Assembly (NCBI GenBank): GCA_947579605.1
Contig: OX388307.1
Coordinates: 32,837,237 to 32,901,236, forward strand
DNA from: Athripsodes cinereus
Lineage: Eukaryota; Arthropoda; Insecta; Trichoptera; Leptoceridae
DNA: 64,000 nt
Direction of reading: 5' to 3'
The notes beneath the pieces are model-generated. The model had not been told where the DNA came from. It was given only the letters and a program-made list of their open reading frames with translations, and ran no database searches. Shown here piece by piece: positions 39,901 to 51,152 of the stretch. Position 1 is the stretch's first letter. Every line of letters starts with the position of its first letter. Both the position numbers and the translations under genes were made by a program.

Positions 39901-41921
39901 ACTACTGTAACATCATACATACAGTATACAGGACTGCTCCAGACTCTTCCTTATCGTCTTCAGATGGTTTTTAGTGTTGCCTCTGGATCATTTACAGAGA
40001 GAATAAGAGCTGCCACATAACTTCACTACTAAGAAGTCTACACTAACTGAGAGTCCTAGAGATACTGGTGTTTAAACTGTGTCTCACTGTCCACAAGGCA
40101 GCACACTACCCACTGAGCTGTTCCGCTGACGAAAATGTGTGGCGAAGGCTGTGCTCAGCTTCTTAAACTCGTTGAACTCAAAAGGGCAAATACCTCTAAA
40201 TTTGCAGAAAGAAGAAACAAAGTCGCAGCGTCATCTGCCTGGAATAGATTGCCTTCAGACAAAATTGAAAATGCTACCATTCAGGAGAAATCACAGCGCC
40301 CTTGAAATGGCCATGGATCATTAAACGGCGTCATGTATAATTTGTTCAATCATCATTATTATGTGTGTATATCTCAAACATGGAGTACTCTAATGGAAAC
40401 GTTGTATTTGTAATTGAACAAATTGGTAAAAAAAGCTTGCGTACGCGCATATCAATTAATGGCAGAATTTTGTTTCAAACAATAAAAAGGTATTTTGTAA
40501 AAGTATTTTGTGTAAAATACAAAATACTCAAAAAAAGTATTTCAAATAAAATACAAAATACTTTTTACAAAAAGGTATTTGAAATACAAAATACAAATAC
40601 GTATTTTGTATTTTGTATTTGTATTTTAAATACTTTTATTTGAAATACGTCACATCTCTGATAGATAGATTGATATGTGGATATTTTGTCGTTCTCAAAA
40701 TGCTTAATGTTAAGTCTATTCTTTGCAGAAGACACAGTGAGCAGTGAGGAGTCCCAAGAGGAACAGAAATCTCATCAGAGGGCGTACCCCACTTCCCACA
40801 ACAGGAAGATCAACATGGCAGTGTTTGATTCTGATCTGGAAGACACTGCTGAGAGCAGTTCTGATGATGAGGCTTACAATATATCTTCATCACAAATCAT
40901 GTAAGCATATGTATTTTCCAATACAGAGGAATCAATGTTAATACAGAAATTAGTCCAAAGGTAGCTAGCTTTTGTTTTCTACAAACATTTTATTACAAAT
41001 GTATTTGGCTACATTATTTTTCTCACCTGTATGAGTGAAGATCATGTGCTGTTGAGTAATTTATTCATAGATCTATCCTTCACAATTTCCAGAACTTGGT
41101 AGTATTCCAAATTAATGTTTACTGAAAGGAATAGGTACTTTGTGGCTAGTTATTTATGTTTATTCTAGTGATTTTTCTCATTTTTATTGTTTGTACATGT
41201 TAGAATAATGTATATTTTTTTTCTGTTTGCAGGCCAGTAGAGAACATGGACTCTCCTCAGCTGAATGTCGGCAACACGCCCGCTAAGAAGTTGCTAAGGA
41301 TTGTGGATAAAATTGCTGCTAGTAAATATTTTCAACATGTAAGGCAACTTTATAGTATCCTAATGTAAAATAATATATTCAGATGTTACATGTGTATGTC
41401 TAAGTAGGTACAGAGCTGTTAGGTATGATTTTAATATGAATTCTTTGTTCTCATAGGTGACTGAGTATAAATATGTAAAACGTGCCATGGAAGGAGTATC
41501 AAAAACTGACTTGAAGCTAAACGTGGAGTTGTGTGAGTTGGTGGGATGCTTCACAATCAACATTCCACCTCCCCCATCTGATAGATTGTGGTTTGGGTGA
41601 GTCTCTTATTTGACTTTATAACACCACAATATATTACTGGTCGATTAGTTGAATATCACAATGTAACCCAATTGGAAATATTTTTTACACATATTGTATA
41701 CTTAGGTACCTACTTGATAATATTTACATTATTTTTCCAGATTCCGTGGAACTCCTCACTTATTAATCAGAGCCAAACCAATACTTGGATCTCGCGTGAT
41801 TAACTTTGGCCACGTCACAGGATGGATAGAGAAGAGACTAATTAAAGAATTTGAGAAGATCTTGGTGTATCCCAATCTGGAGGACATCATTATAGACTCA
41901 ATGGCCCCACCACCTCTTTAA
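27934..41921 (+). CDS. TEX2: TEX2: ER-anchored SMP-domain lipid-transfer protein, 19 coding exons
   Basis: TEX2 (yeast Nvj2 relative) sits in the ER at contact sites and moves lipids through its SMP domain. Exons: 27934-27955, 32201-32662, 32786-32886, 33072-33686, 33770-33857, 34226-34379, 34928-35152, 35302-35363, 35487-35599, 35985-36062, 36155-36261, 36506-36686, 37393-37521, 37927-38085, 38469-38658, 40729-40900, 41233-41338, 41457-41596, 41741-41921. All junctions are GT-AG, the phases agree, and the join encodes 1094 residues. Seen in order: an acidic serine-rich N-terminus; two adjacent membrane segments (about 312-357); GWVNIFSYKKYDPVLYHISLT and RHWSKKYPICI of the PH-like region; LYLFCRTGREKAEWFKRL; then SMP from about 795 (NYLWLNALLGRVAFDTFR, IQKKLSSIKLPSFMGSL). 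The first exon (MDRSKSP) is the least certain part: translation could instead start at ATG 32213 in exon 2. Confidence 0.93.
28936..29902 (-). pseudogene. Broken gene of an unnamed transposon-like multicopy family
   Basis: Four pieces in minus-strand order resemble one protein interrupted by frameshifts and deletions: SRGCINSPDCFCNICGSDT (near 29890); PLLLGLQSGYTKFSCFLCEW (near 29560); LGCNMSIKVHFLHSHLDYFP and EEQGERFHHDMKEM (29046-29288); and RWNVNVMTDYCWMLTRE running to a stop at 28936-28938. I recognise these motifs from a repetitive invertebrate protein family, but I cannot assign a superfamily or function. The cysteine-rich first piece could bind zinc. It lies antisense in TEX2 intron 1. 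Confidence 0.7.
29990..32200. other. TEX2 intron 1, remaining part
   Basis: A decayed copy of the dispersed retroposon lies at about 30740-30900 (GGATGGGTGGCA). At 31850-31930 GCCGG words repeat (AAGCCGGTAAATCGCCGG, AAGCCGGCAAAAAGGCGG), perhaps part of an old DNA transposon. No gene seen. Confidence 0.4.
39345..39706. repeat. Tandem repeat, four units of 95/82 bp
   Basis: The anchor GGGTTGACATGATTCGATAT occurs at 39401, 39496, 39578 and 39673, giving spacings of 95, 82 and 95. The 13-base difference is an extra copy of CATTGATGAATGA in some units. Units differ by few bases. The minus-strand frames here are by-products of the repeat and not genes. Confidence 0.9.
40150..40345 (+). pseudogene. 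L2/CR1-like LINE, 3' end fragment (copy d)
   Basis: Broken frames give VAASSAWNRLP and then TKLKMLPFRRNHSALEMAMDH-stop, parallel to copy a (TKLKTLLFGRSHGDFEM...DH-stop). The conserved 3' stem follows (GCGCC at 40296-40300, GGCGT at 40327-40331), then an ATT-rich tail. It is carried inside the hAT element. Confidence 0.7.
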
Positions 41922-44900
41922 ATAAATAATAATATCTGCGTTAAACATGATAAAGGTACCAGGTATTGTGTTGTGTCTGAGCCAAATCTGCTTAAGCCAA
42001 TGAGAAGATGATTAGTGTGTCTTATGATCGCAGGGTCCAGATGTGTGGTGATAGAATTTTCTATTTTATTTTACGCAATTTGGTTTGTTTGTTAAACTCT
42101 CAATAATCAAATGTTGTTAAAGATGCTCATTCTGAGTTCATAGCAAAAAAGGGTTAAAATGCTTTAAATAATATGGAAAAAATTAAATTGTTTCCATTTT
42201 TTTAATTTCAATAGATATAAAACATGATTGATTTTTGATGTAGTACTGGGGGGCTAAAAAGGCCACTTTATATGAATCATAATAGGATCATATTAGGAAT
42301 TGTAAAACAATTTAACGGCAAAATTTCACCAAATATGAATCATTTGCGGGTGAATCACGTACAATTGTGACCATTTTACGAAAATTAGAGGAATTGCTAC
42401 GAATCTGCTGGCAATTCGGGAAATGAATATTATATTCTTGTAGATGAATTGCTCAATGTGGCCATTTTAGTCCCCCTTTATACATCCTTTATGCAAAAAA
42501 GTAAATAAAAATTCAAGTAGATGACCATTTTTTGTACATGAGCATCAGTTGGTAGGTACCTACTCATTACTAAAATGGGCCTTCTATGACATAATGTATA
42601 GATATAAGTTAGTTAGAGAATATTGGAAATTTTTTGTGCATTATTTTTCTGCCAGTCACCAGTTTTGATTAAAATAGTATGATGTTTTAAATTCCTGTAG
42701 ATGTCATTTGATTGGTAGATTTGGAGCACATTCACCTCTCTCTACATTAGTCATTTTTTTTTAAGTTTGTAAGACATTTAATATTTTTAATTCTGCGGTG
42801 TGATATGCCACCCTCCTGAATTTTTTAAACTTTTATTGGCATGGAGAGAACGGCTTGTATGTTTTTTACATACAGTTAGTCGCTGGTTTGTGGGAAACAC
42901 TGTTATGGTATGAATGAATCCTGTGCTATTTGATTTGTTTCTTTATCTGAGTTTAAAGCGAGTGCATTATTTTGTTTGAATTTATTATTTTCTAATACTC
43001 GTTACTTATAATATGGTAACAACATTTGATTATTGAGTTTAAGGTGGGTTTTGTTTTTTAATATTCAACGTGGGGTTAGCTCTCAAACAGTGTATTTACA
43101 TTGTATTAGACCAAATATGACGTATTATGTATAATAGTCGTAAAGGTGGTTTTAGGAGAATGTTGGATGTATTGGTACTTACGTATGTGTGTGTGCGTGT
43201 GTTTTTTATATTATTTGTCTATGAATAGTGAGAAAATATTTGGCAGCCTGTTATAACTATAATTTCAATATTTTTAGCTTTGTTTTGTCTGTATGTTGGA
43301 GGGAATGTACACTGTATTAAATTTTGACCAAAGTGACTTTTGGACATTATGTTCTTTCCTTTGTTACACTCTTTTTGAAGACATATTATTAATGTATGTA
43401 AAAAACGACTTTTTTTTCATATCCATAATTTAAAAAATTATCTTAAATTTTGTCATTTTGCTTAATGTTGTTTAAATTGAAAAAGTTACTAGTAATTATC
43501 ACAATTATTTTTGACACTTACTTTATGTTGTAATAAGTTGTGGCCATACTATAAAATGAAATTTTATGACAGTGTAGTTTCGTTGCGACATTCAGATTTA
43601 ATTAAATAGTTTGTAGATATTAGAAGTGTGTCATATTTTTAAATATATATAAAATATAGGATTTCTGTAATACTTGTCTAAACTTCATTTTGAAGACATT
43701 TGTTTTATATGTTATTATTTATGTTTGGATAAAATATACTAAAATTGTTTATTGAAAATCGTACAAAAATGGCACAAGTTTATTGTTTACTATTGTTTGT
43801 TCCTAAATACAAAAATCGTTGTTATATATAAGATTTTGTTGTTAATAATCATCAAACATTTTATTTGGTTTTGGTTGTTGAATTATATTATTGTTTTCAT
43901 TGAATGTTTTTTTTTTTATTTTAAAAACTTTGTGCAGTCATACAGTGTGTTTGTTTTTATTAAAATAAAGAAATGGTTGATAGTCTGATGGTATAGTCTT
44001 GAACTTTCAATTGGAAGAACTCAAGTTAGTCCAAATCTTCCTACTGTCAACCTACTCTTCGTTCATGACATTAATAATATATTGTTTACTATGTGGGTCT
44101 TGGGGGTGTATTTGGGTTTTGTTCAAATAATTAATCACGTTTTTGAATGATAAAGAAAAATATTTATTTTTTAATTGAATAGCTGCCAGTTTCTGTTTGT
44201 TTAATCGATTAGGAAAAGCATTTGTTTTGTTATTTGAAGTATTATTTGACTTTATTTTTTTAGCTTTATGTTCATGATTGTATCCCTGAGTGATCTATTG
44301 TAAATTGATGCCATTTTCTATCTGCCATTAGCCGTGTTCACACGTATCAAATGAACGGTGCAAACAAATGTTACGTCTCCCTTTTCATATCTTTGTCTTT
44401 ATTGAAAAAAGTGATATAAAATAATTATTTTCCTTCTCATTTTATTCTTGTATTGGCGGAGAGAAAAGAGAGACAGAAAATTTACTTGTCTGGTTTGTTC
44501 ACTCATTGTGAACGCATCTATTCTGAAGTAGATTTATTAATGTGATGATTAAGTTAGCAGGCTGCCTGTAGATTTGTATTCTGTGATGATGTGTAGCTGT
44601 GTAGATAATGTCTCTTAATAATGGCATTCAGATGTGTGATATCAGATGTATTTATATGAAGTATAGATGTTATGTAATAGAAAAATCTCTATAAGAAAAC
44701 AAAGAAACCTTAAGCAGTGATATTGATACAAAATTCTTTTGTTCAAGGCTGGAATAATTGTCATAAATTAATATGATTGGTTTTATTCTGAATTTTCATT
44801 CATTCATTCGTACCATCACGGCATTTTTAATATCACCAGCTTTTCTGTCATTATTTATATGTGAAAGTCTAGTTGAAACATACATATATTTTTACATGTC

Positions 44901-44934
44901 TTGATGTACATTTATAATGTTGAATGTAATATTA
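41922..44934. other. Probable TEX2 3' UTR, proximal part
   Basis: AATAAA overlaps the TEX2 stop (41921-41926) and another occurs at 43964-43969. A partial dispersed retroposon lies at about 42790-42900. No other coding feature is seen. Confidence 0.4.
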
Positions 44935-45493
44935 CAGTGAAACCTCTATCTATCGTTTTTGAAGGGACCTATTGAAATAAACTATGGATGCGGGAAAACA
45001 ATGAATGCGGGAGTATCGAAAAAAATCACATTAATATGTATTTTAATGTTTAATATGTAGGTACACACGAGTATATAGGTTTTATAAAAATGATACATGT
45101 TTCAAAAGTTATAAATCAATTTGTTGAAATAAAAAATATAATAACAAAATAAAAAAGAAAGCTGCATGGAGATCAAAATCATACTTTATACTGTATGTAA
45201 TCTTTCATCATCATTTGCTTTTTTATTGTAGGTACCTACTGACGTGTTATCATAAAAGACAGCAGACAAAATCAACAAACTGTTCTTTCTTTCTCGTTCG
45301 TTCTCCAATGTTTTTATACATAAATACGATTTTTTTGTATAATTTAAACGGTCAATGCGATAAAATTATATAGAGAAACGATGGATGCGATATATTTTTA
45401 CGTGTTTTGTATGAAACTAATTCGGAATTGTAAAAAATAACGACAAATACGGGAAAACAATTATTCGAGGAACGATAGATAGAGGTTTCACTG
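44935..45493. mobile_element. Pogo-type MITE with TA target duplication
   Basis: The 559-bp element has inverted ends CAGTGAAACCTCTATCTATC and GATAGATAGAGGTTTCACTG, flanked by TA on both sides. CAGTGAAACCTCTAT ends are characteristic of pogo/Tigger-group elements. Subterminal words GATGCGGGA and GGATGCG repeat. It has no ORF, and its ends differ from those of the autonomous element at 48503. Confidence 0.88.
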
Positions 45494-46939
45494 TATATGT
45501 TATTACATAGAAATGTATTTAAATTATTTCAAAACTTTGATATTTTGTGTTAGGTGTTTATATTTGCTGTGGCATTTCATAAAAAAAGATTTCTTCTTTC
45601 CTGATTTTATATTTACAGTTGATTGAAATTTATGTTAGTGTTCACAGAATCGCTTTTAATTTTGTTGATCAAGCTCTTTATAATATTGACAATATTTTGT
45701 GAGTATTACTGAAAATGTTATAATACTGTATTCCTAAATAAATAAGATGTTTCAATGCAAACATCAATACCATTATTAGCCTGTAAGAAGTTCCTAATTT
45801 CTCCTGCCAAAATTTGTTCTAGTTTTTCTTCTGTGTAAAATATCCATTCACCCTTTAATAATTTATTGGTAACATTCTGAGAACCATGGTGCCAGTGTTG
45901 AGAGTTAATGTTAGTTGTTTATATTTTTGAACGTGGCAATATTTTATTGCAAACTGCTTGCCTCATCTTGCACTTCACATTGCCATCTTTTTTATTTGTC
46001 TGTGGTTATAAACCCTTTTCGCACTATGCGATTTGTGTTAGATCAGTCCCATATTCCATATTTATTCTTATGATCGCTCACAACTTGATCTTCAAATACT
46101 CCATAAACAATATATCTAAAAAAATATGTTGTTAAGATTCATCTTGAGAATAAATGATCATTGTCTATGGAATATCCAAACAATATCTGATGTAAAATGC
46201 ATTGTGTGAAGAGGTCCTAATTTTTATAATGTAACAGATTTGTACAAGCTCATTGTTGTTGACTATAAATATTTAAAAACATATTTAATATGTAAAAAAG
46301 TCTTATGCCTTTGGTATGTTTATTTAATAAGTGAAATACAATAAGAAATTTACTGAGACTATTATTTCTAATTTCTTCCTATAACATACGATACATTCTC
46401 ATTGATATTCGGAGTGTGTTATGCAATAATGTTTCTAGTTACATCAACCAAATTGATATAATCAATGTTTTGTATCGAGTCAACACTAACGGCAATCGCA
46501 TATTTTATGAGTTGACAAATGAAGATTGGTTAATTGGAATGAAGTGAGAATATAATTTTTAGGTTTGGATCCTGACACTTCCTAACAGCCCAAAGTATGA
46601 TTGGGAGAGAGAGTGCTAATTCTACATATTTACATTTTTTACAACATGTAATCACGTCAATGTGAAAAATGAACAGTGTTGTTTTTTAATACATTTCTTA
46701 AAATTTATAATTTTGTGGCTTGTTACATTGTTGCATGACACACTCTCTATTTTATTATTGTTATTATGAAGTAAAACATTGTGTAGCTAGAGAGAAATAT
46801 TATTCTTAATAATTTCTATTTTGATAATTGAATTATTTCTGATGAAACTAAAATCAAAATGGGACGTGATTTATACCTGTTTGTATTTACTTATTTATTT
46901 ATTTTTATCTTATTTTTGTGAAAGATATATATATGTGTA
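45494..46939. other. AT-rich sequence, possible distal TEX2 3' UTR
   Basis: No gene, RNA or clear repeat recognised. Confidence 0.35.
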
Positions 46940-46945
46940 AATAAA
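46940..46945 (+). terminator. Candidate distal poly(A) signal (TEX2)
   Basis: AATAAA is followed within 50 bases by a GT/T-rich stretch (GGTTGTTTTTTTTTC), the arrangement of an efficient cleavage site. If used, the TEX2 3' UTR would be about 5 kb. Confidence 0.4.
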
Positions 46946-47247
46946 ATATGCCAATATTATTATTATATAGAGATATTTGGTTGTTTTTTTTTCTTCCTTT
47001 CATTGTCAAATTTTAATGTCCTACATTCCAAACTGTCAAACTTTTCTGTAAGTTTACAAGTGCTCTGTTAAAGACAGGAATTTGTAAAACATCAATTCAG
47101 GGATGAAGCATGGTCATTATGCAGGTGCCTTCGGAAAAAAATTGATTTGTACTGGTTTCGTTCCTGTCTTCCCAAAATGAAGAATATCAAATATAAGAGA
47201 AATGATGGTTAGGTGAATATTAAAATGATATGATTTTCTAAATAAAT

Positions 47248-47253
47248 TTTATT
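47248..47253 (-). terminator. Candidate poly(A) signal (Meteorin-like transcript)
   Basis: TTTATT on the plus strand is AATAAA on the minus strand. It lies about 300 bases from the candidate TEX2 end, so the two genes may converge here. Nearer candidates exist at about 52346 and 52362. Confidence 0.25.
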
Positions 47254-48502
47254 GACACTCAACAGTAAGGTTTACAAAAAATTTTCAATGAATACAAAAA
47301 TAATAATTAAAACAATGACTAAAGACTTTGTATCAATTTATCATATAATAAAATTATATATAAAACCTTTACATATGTTACAATAATTCATTAATACCTA
47401 ATAGGTATTTGTATTATTTACATAGTTCTATAAAATATTTAGCTATTTACATATCACAATTTAAGGCGATCTTGTGAAGCACCACAAACAAAAATAAAAA
47501 ATGAATTTAATTGCAGTGAAAAATATGTTAATGAATTCTAATTCTGACAAAATGTTTCACTGTCTTTGTTTATTTTTTCTATGGATTCTTAACAAAGTGC
47601 TGAAAGAAGAATAGTGCCTATTGATGCATTTTGTAATGACAATTTTTTTTCTAAACTTTTAAGTTTACTAATTTAGATCTGAAAGAAAGAGGAATAGGTT
47701 TGCAACGCCGATTTTTAGCCATGTTCAAAGAGCAACAAAGCTCACTGCATTGAGCCCTGCACTTGGTGGGGGATCACTCGAGGTGGATACAGATGGTCTA
47801 TAGAACGAGGCATAATGGTCATGGCCCTCAAAATCGAGGGACCGACGGAGATGATGAAAGTGTAACAAACTTTTGAAAAATCAATTGAAAGGAGCAAATA
47901 AATTCTAAGCGTGATGAAAAGAAGACATAAGTATAGTTTCTTAGGACTTGAAAGTAAAATTCAAACTTTTATCAAACTCTTTTATCGGTAATAGGAATTT
48001 ATATTAAAATATTTTTGTCTGCAAGCAGCAACCTAAAAACTAATAGTGTATGACACTTTGAACTTAAATAAATATCTTTATGATAAAACAATTCTATTAA
48101 TATAATTAATGTTATTTTTATTTACACAACAATGAGATCTTTAGAACTATGAATCTAATATTAATCAAACACTATGCTAAAAGCAAATATATTTATACAG
48201 TAAAAATTCAAGGAAGAATATACTCAACATCTTTATAATACGTATGTAGATATTTTGTGTCTGGGTTTTTTTTTGTTATTTTTCGGATCACTCCTTGCAT
48301 CATAAAGATGTATTCTTTTGACATTAAATAAAACATAACATAGCAACATTTTTACAGAGTTATTAGAAAATAATATAGCAACATTGAAAAGATTATGAAT
48401 AATTTTAAAAGCAATGAGGAATGAATTTTTAAGGTGAATATTTATTTTTGTAGATTTGTCTAATTTTGAAGAACAAAATATTGTGAATAAAAAATGATAG
48501 TA
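47254..48502. other. AT-rich stretch between convergent genes
   Basis: A GC-richer island at about 47690-47860 (GAGCCCTGCACTTGG, CAAAATCGAGGGACCGACGG) looks like an old repeat of unknown type. Nothing else is recognised. Confidence 0.35.
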
Positions 48503-51152
48503 GAGGAAAGTCACCAAATATGAAATAGTATCCTAATATGGAATACCTTCATTTCTCTAAGACTATAAGTATGAAACGCAACACTCGACCATCTTCTGTT
48601 TCATTCGGTCTACTAACTATCGCACTCACACCATCGAGTCAGTTGCGCGAACGCTTCATGTGTGGCAGGCGTGTTTTGTTTTGTTGTCGTGTAGAAAATT
48701 TTAAAGGTAAGTAATAAATGAGTATTACCAGCTGTTATGTTTGTATACATAAGTTTTATACTATTTAGTATATCGGTATTATGTTTATTTCACCATTTTG
48801 TGATCTTTTGTCATTAAAATATTGTGACTTGAAAAAATATTTAGAAGAGTATGAACTAGTATAAAAATCCAAATATGGACAGTCGTCGGTATCTAATTAT
48901 GGAATATTCCATAATTAGGTCTTAATTTTTCATATGATAGATACTTGCTATTATTTCTTTAAAAATATATGTAATGTTTGTTTTTAGAATGTCCGATTCG
49001 CAATCAACCAAACGAAAAACCTGGGATGAAGAAAAAATGGCACAAGCTATAAAAATCGTCCGGGCAAAGAAAATGGGGTATTTGAAAGCGGCACAGCATT
49101 TTCAAGTGCCTAGGACAACTTTATTTCGTCTCTGCCAAAAAGATGAACAGTCTCCAGAAGTGGCAGCAGCTACTACATTAGGACGAAAAACTATCTTGGG
49201 CTCCGAACTTGAACGTCAGCTTGTAGAATACATACTAATAATGGAGAGCAAGTTTCACGGTTTAACAAGAACTGATCTTCGCCGTATGGCGTTCATGCTA
49301 GCAAAGCGAAACAATTTGCAGAATCCCTTCGGTGAATCTGGTATGGCTGGAAAAAAGTGGTTGAAGTTATTTTTAAATCGTCATAAAGATAAACTTTCGA
49401 TAAGAAGACCAACTGGTACATCATTTGCCAGAGCATTTGGATTTGATAAAGAAAAAGTGGAAGCCTTTTTCAACCTCCTTGAAGAGCTTTACACTAAAAA
49501 TAACTATCCACCAAATCGTATTTACAACGTGGATGAATCAGGCCTCACAATAGTACAAAGTAAGATACCACAAATAATCGGCCACAAAGGTAAACGCCAG
49601 GTAGCTGCACTGACTTCAGCAGAAAGAGGATCTCTGATGACAATAGTTGTTTGCATGAATGCTACTGGTCATTTTGTGCCACCATTCATTATTTTTCCCA
49701 GAAAAAATATGAGTGCTCAGCTAATGAGAGGCTGTCCTCCAGGATCAGTCGGAGTTGCGCATCCATCAGGGTGGATACAAATGAACATCTTTACAGACTG
49801 GTTCAAGCACTTTATTCAACACACCAACCCGACTCCTGAATCGAGGGTTTTACTGATACTAGATGGACACTATAGTCATACTCACAATATCGATATAATA
49901 GATATTGCTAGGGAAAATAACGTGGACATAGTTTCGTTACCTCCTCATACGACTCATAAATTGCAGCCGTTAGATAAGACTTTCATGGGGCCTTTAAAAA
50001 CATACTATAGTGAGGAAATACGCATGTGGATTAGAGACAACAACAGACCTCTAAGTCCATATGATATTGTGGAGCTGTTTGGCAAATCCTATTTGAAAGT
50101 ACAAACAGGCGAAATTGCAGCCAACGGGTTCAAAGTCACTGGATTGTGGCCTTTAAATAAAAATGTCTTCAGTGATGTGGACTTTATTGCTGCGCAACAA
50201 AATGCTGTAATAGATGGTTGTACAACCAATATCCCTCCGCTGGAATCAAGATCTGAAACTGGTCAAGTTCTGGTAGAAATACGTGCACCACAAACAACTG
50301 CTAATTTACAACCTGAACCTGCACCTTCGACTTCTGGGCTTAATCGCAGCAGTTTGGGTCTGGTGTCTCCGCATGCCATAAGTCCAGTGCCAGAGAAACG
50401 AAGAAAAGTATCTAGCAGAGGAAGAAAAGCTGCTGTAGCAGCAGTCATAACATCTTCTCCCTACAAAAATGATTTAGAAAATAAAAATATGAAGAGACAA
50501 GAAAAAGAAAGTAAACTAGTCAAGACAAAGAATAAGAAGAAAACTGCGAAGAGAAACAAACAAACGAAGAAAAATAAGGATGATAGTGAAGAAGAAGACT
50601 CTGAGGAACTAGACGTTATCCAGTTTGATGAAGGTAGTGAACATGATGAGTTGATGGACCAAGTACCTCCTGACTCTGCTGATGCAGAATGTATGTTCTG
50701 TTCAAGACTTTTTTCCATGGATAAAAGTGGAGAAAGCTGGATTAAATGCTTGATGTGTGGGCTCTGGGCACATTATGATTGTGCTGGTCCAGAGTTTGAT
50801 ACTTGGATCTGTGACTTTTGCAAGTAATTATGTAACTTATTTCATTGATCACAATATGTTATATTCATTTAATTGATCTCAAAGATATTAATGTCCATTT
50901 TTGTTATTGTTATGTTGATTTATGCTTGTATTCTATATATGGGTACCTATTCCATATTTGGTTACTAATTTGTGAGATTGTTTTTTGTGTTAGATTTTAA
51001 TTTGATAACTAATATATTTGATTAAAGGCTGTTAATTACTACATATAAATGTATGACTGATTAGTAAAAACATTAAACTGATTTAATTTATATGAAGTTT
51101 TTTTTTTATATCCCAAAAACAAAATGGTATTCCATATTTGGTGACTTTCCTC
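48503..51152 (+). mobile_element. Apparently complete pogo/Tigger transposon
   Basis: The 2650-bp element begins GAGGAAAGTCACCAAATATG and ends with the exact complement, flanked by TA at 48501-48502 and 51153-51154, as expected for Tc1/mariner-pogo. The word CCAAATATGGAATA or close variants recurs below both ends (about 48520-48545, 48870, 50955, 51130) and probably binds the transposase. Inside are an initiator-like TCAGTT (48639), a 5' exon, an intron (48711-48987) and one intact transposase gene. Confidence 0.92.
48989..50827 (+). CDS. Pogo-family DDE transposase with C-terminal PHD-like finger
   Basis: A 612-residue transposase that would bind the element's ends and catalyse cut-and-paste movement. 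The start is placed at ATG 48989 ([17 protein letters not shown]) because TTTTTAG/AATG just before it is a good splice acceptor with a donor GTAAGT at 48711; an in-frame ATG 15 bases upstream would be intronic. Domains: psq/CENP-B-type helix-turn-helix at about 10-55; a second DNA-binding region to about 150; DDE catalytic core with [14 protein letters not shown] and [11 protein letters not shown] supplying the three acidic residues; a basic linker; and CxxC...CxxC-HxxC...CxxC, a PHD-like finger, in the last 45 residues. The frame is unbroken and could still be active. Antisense to the Meteorin-like gene. Confidence 0.93.
   Translation: MSDSQSTKRKTWDEEKMAQAIKIVRAKKMGYLKAAQHFQVPRTTLFRLCQKDEQSPEVAAATTLGRKTILGSELERQLVEYILIMESKFHGLTRTDLRRMAFMLAKRNNLQNPFGESGMAGKKWLKLFLNRHKDKLSIRRPTGTSFARAFGFDKEKVEAFFNLLEELYTKNNYPPNRIYNVDESGLTIVQSKIPQIIGHKGKRQVAALTSAERGSLMTIVVCMNATGHFVPPFIIFPRKNMSAQLMRGCPPGSVGVAHPSGWIQMNIFTDWFKHFIQHTNPTPESRVLLILDGHYSHTHNIDIIDIARENNVDIVSLPPHTTHKLQPLDKTFMGPLKTYYSEEIRMWIRDNNRPLSPYDIVELFGKSYLKVQTGEIAANGFKVTGLWPLNKNVFSDVDFIAAQQNAVIDGCTTNIPPLESRSETGQVLVEIRAPQTTANLQPEPAPSTSGLNRSSLGLVSPHAISPVPEKRRKVSSRGRKAAVAAVITSSPYKNDLENKNMKRQEKESKLVKTKNKKKTAKRNKQTKKNKDDSEEEDSEELDVIQFDEGSEHDELMDQVPPDSADAECMFCSRLFSMDKSGESWIKCLMCGLWAHYDCAGPEFDTWICDFCK

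Larger units (their letters stand above)
39122..40660. mobile_element. 1.54-kb non-autonomous hAT element in TEX2 intron 15
   Basis: It starts CAGAGATGTG and ends CACATCTCTG, flanked by identical 8-mers ATAGATAG (39114-39121 and 40661-40668). Both ends carry long arrays of AAAATAC/GTATTT words, the subterminal repeats of some hAT families. The interior has a tandem repeat (39345-39706) and a captured LINE 3' end (40150-40345) but no transposase. Confidence 0.92.
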
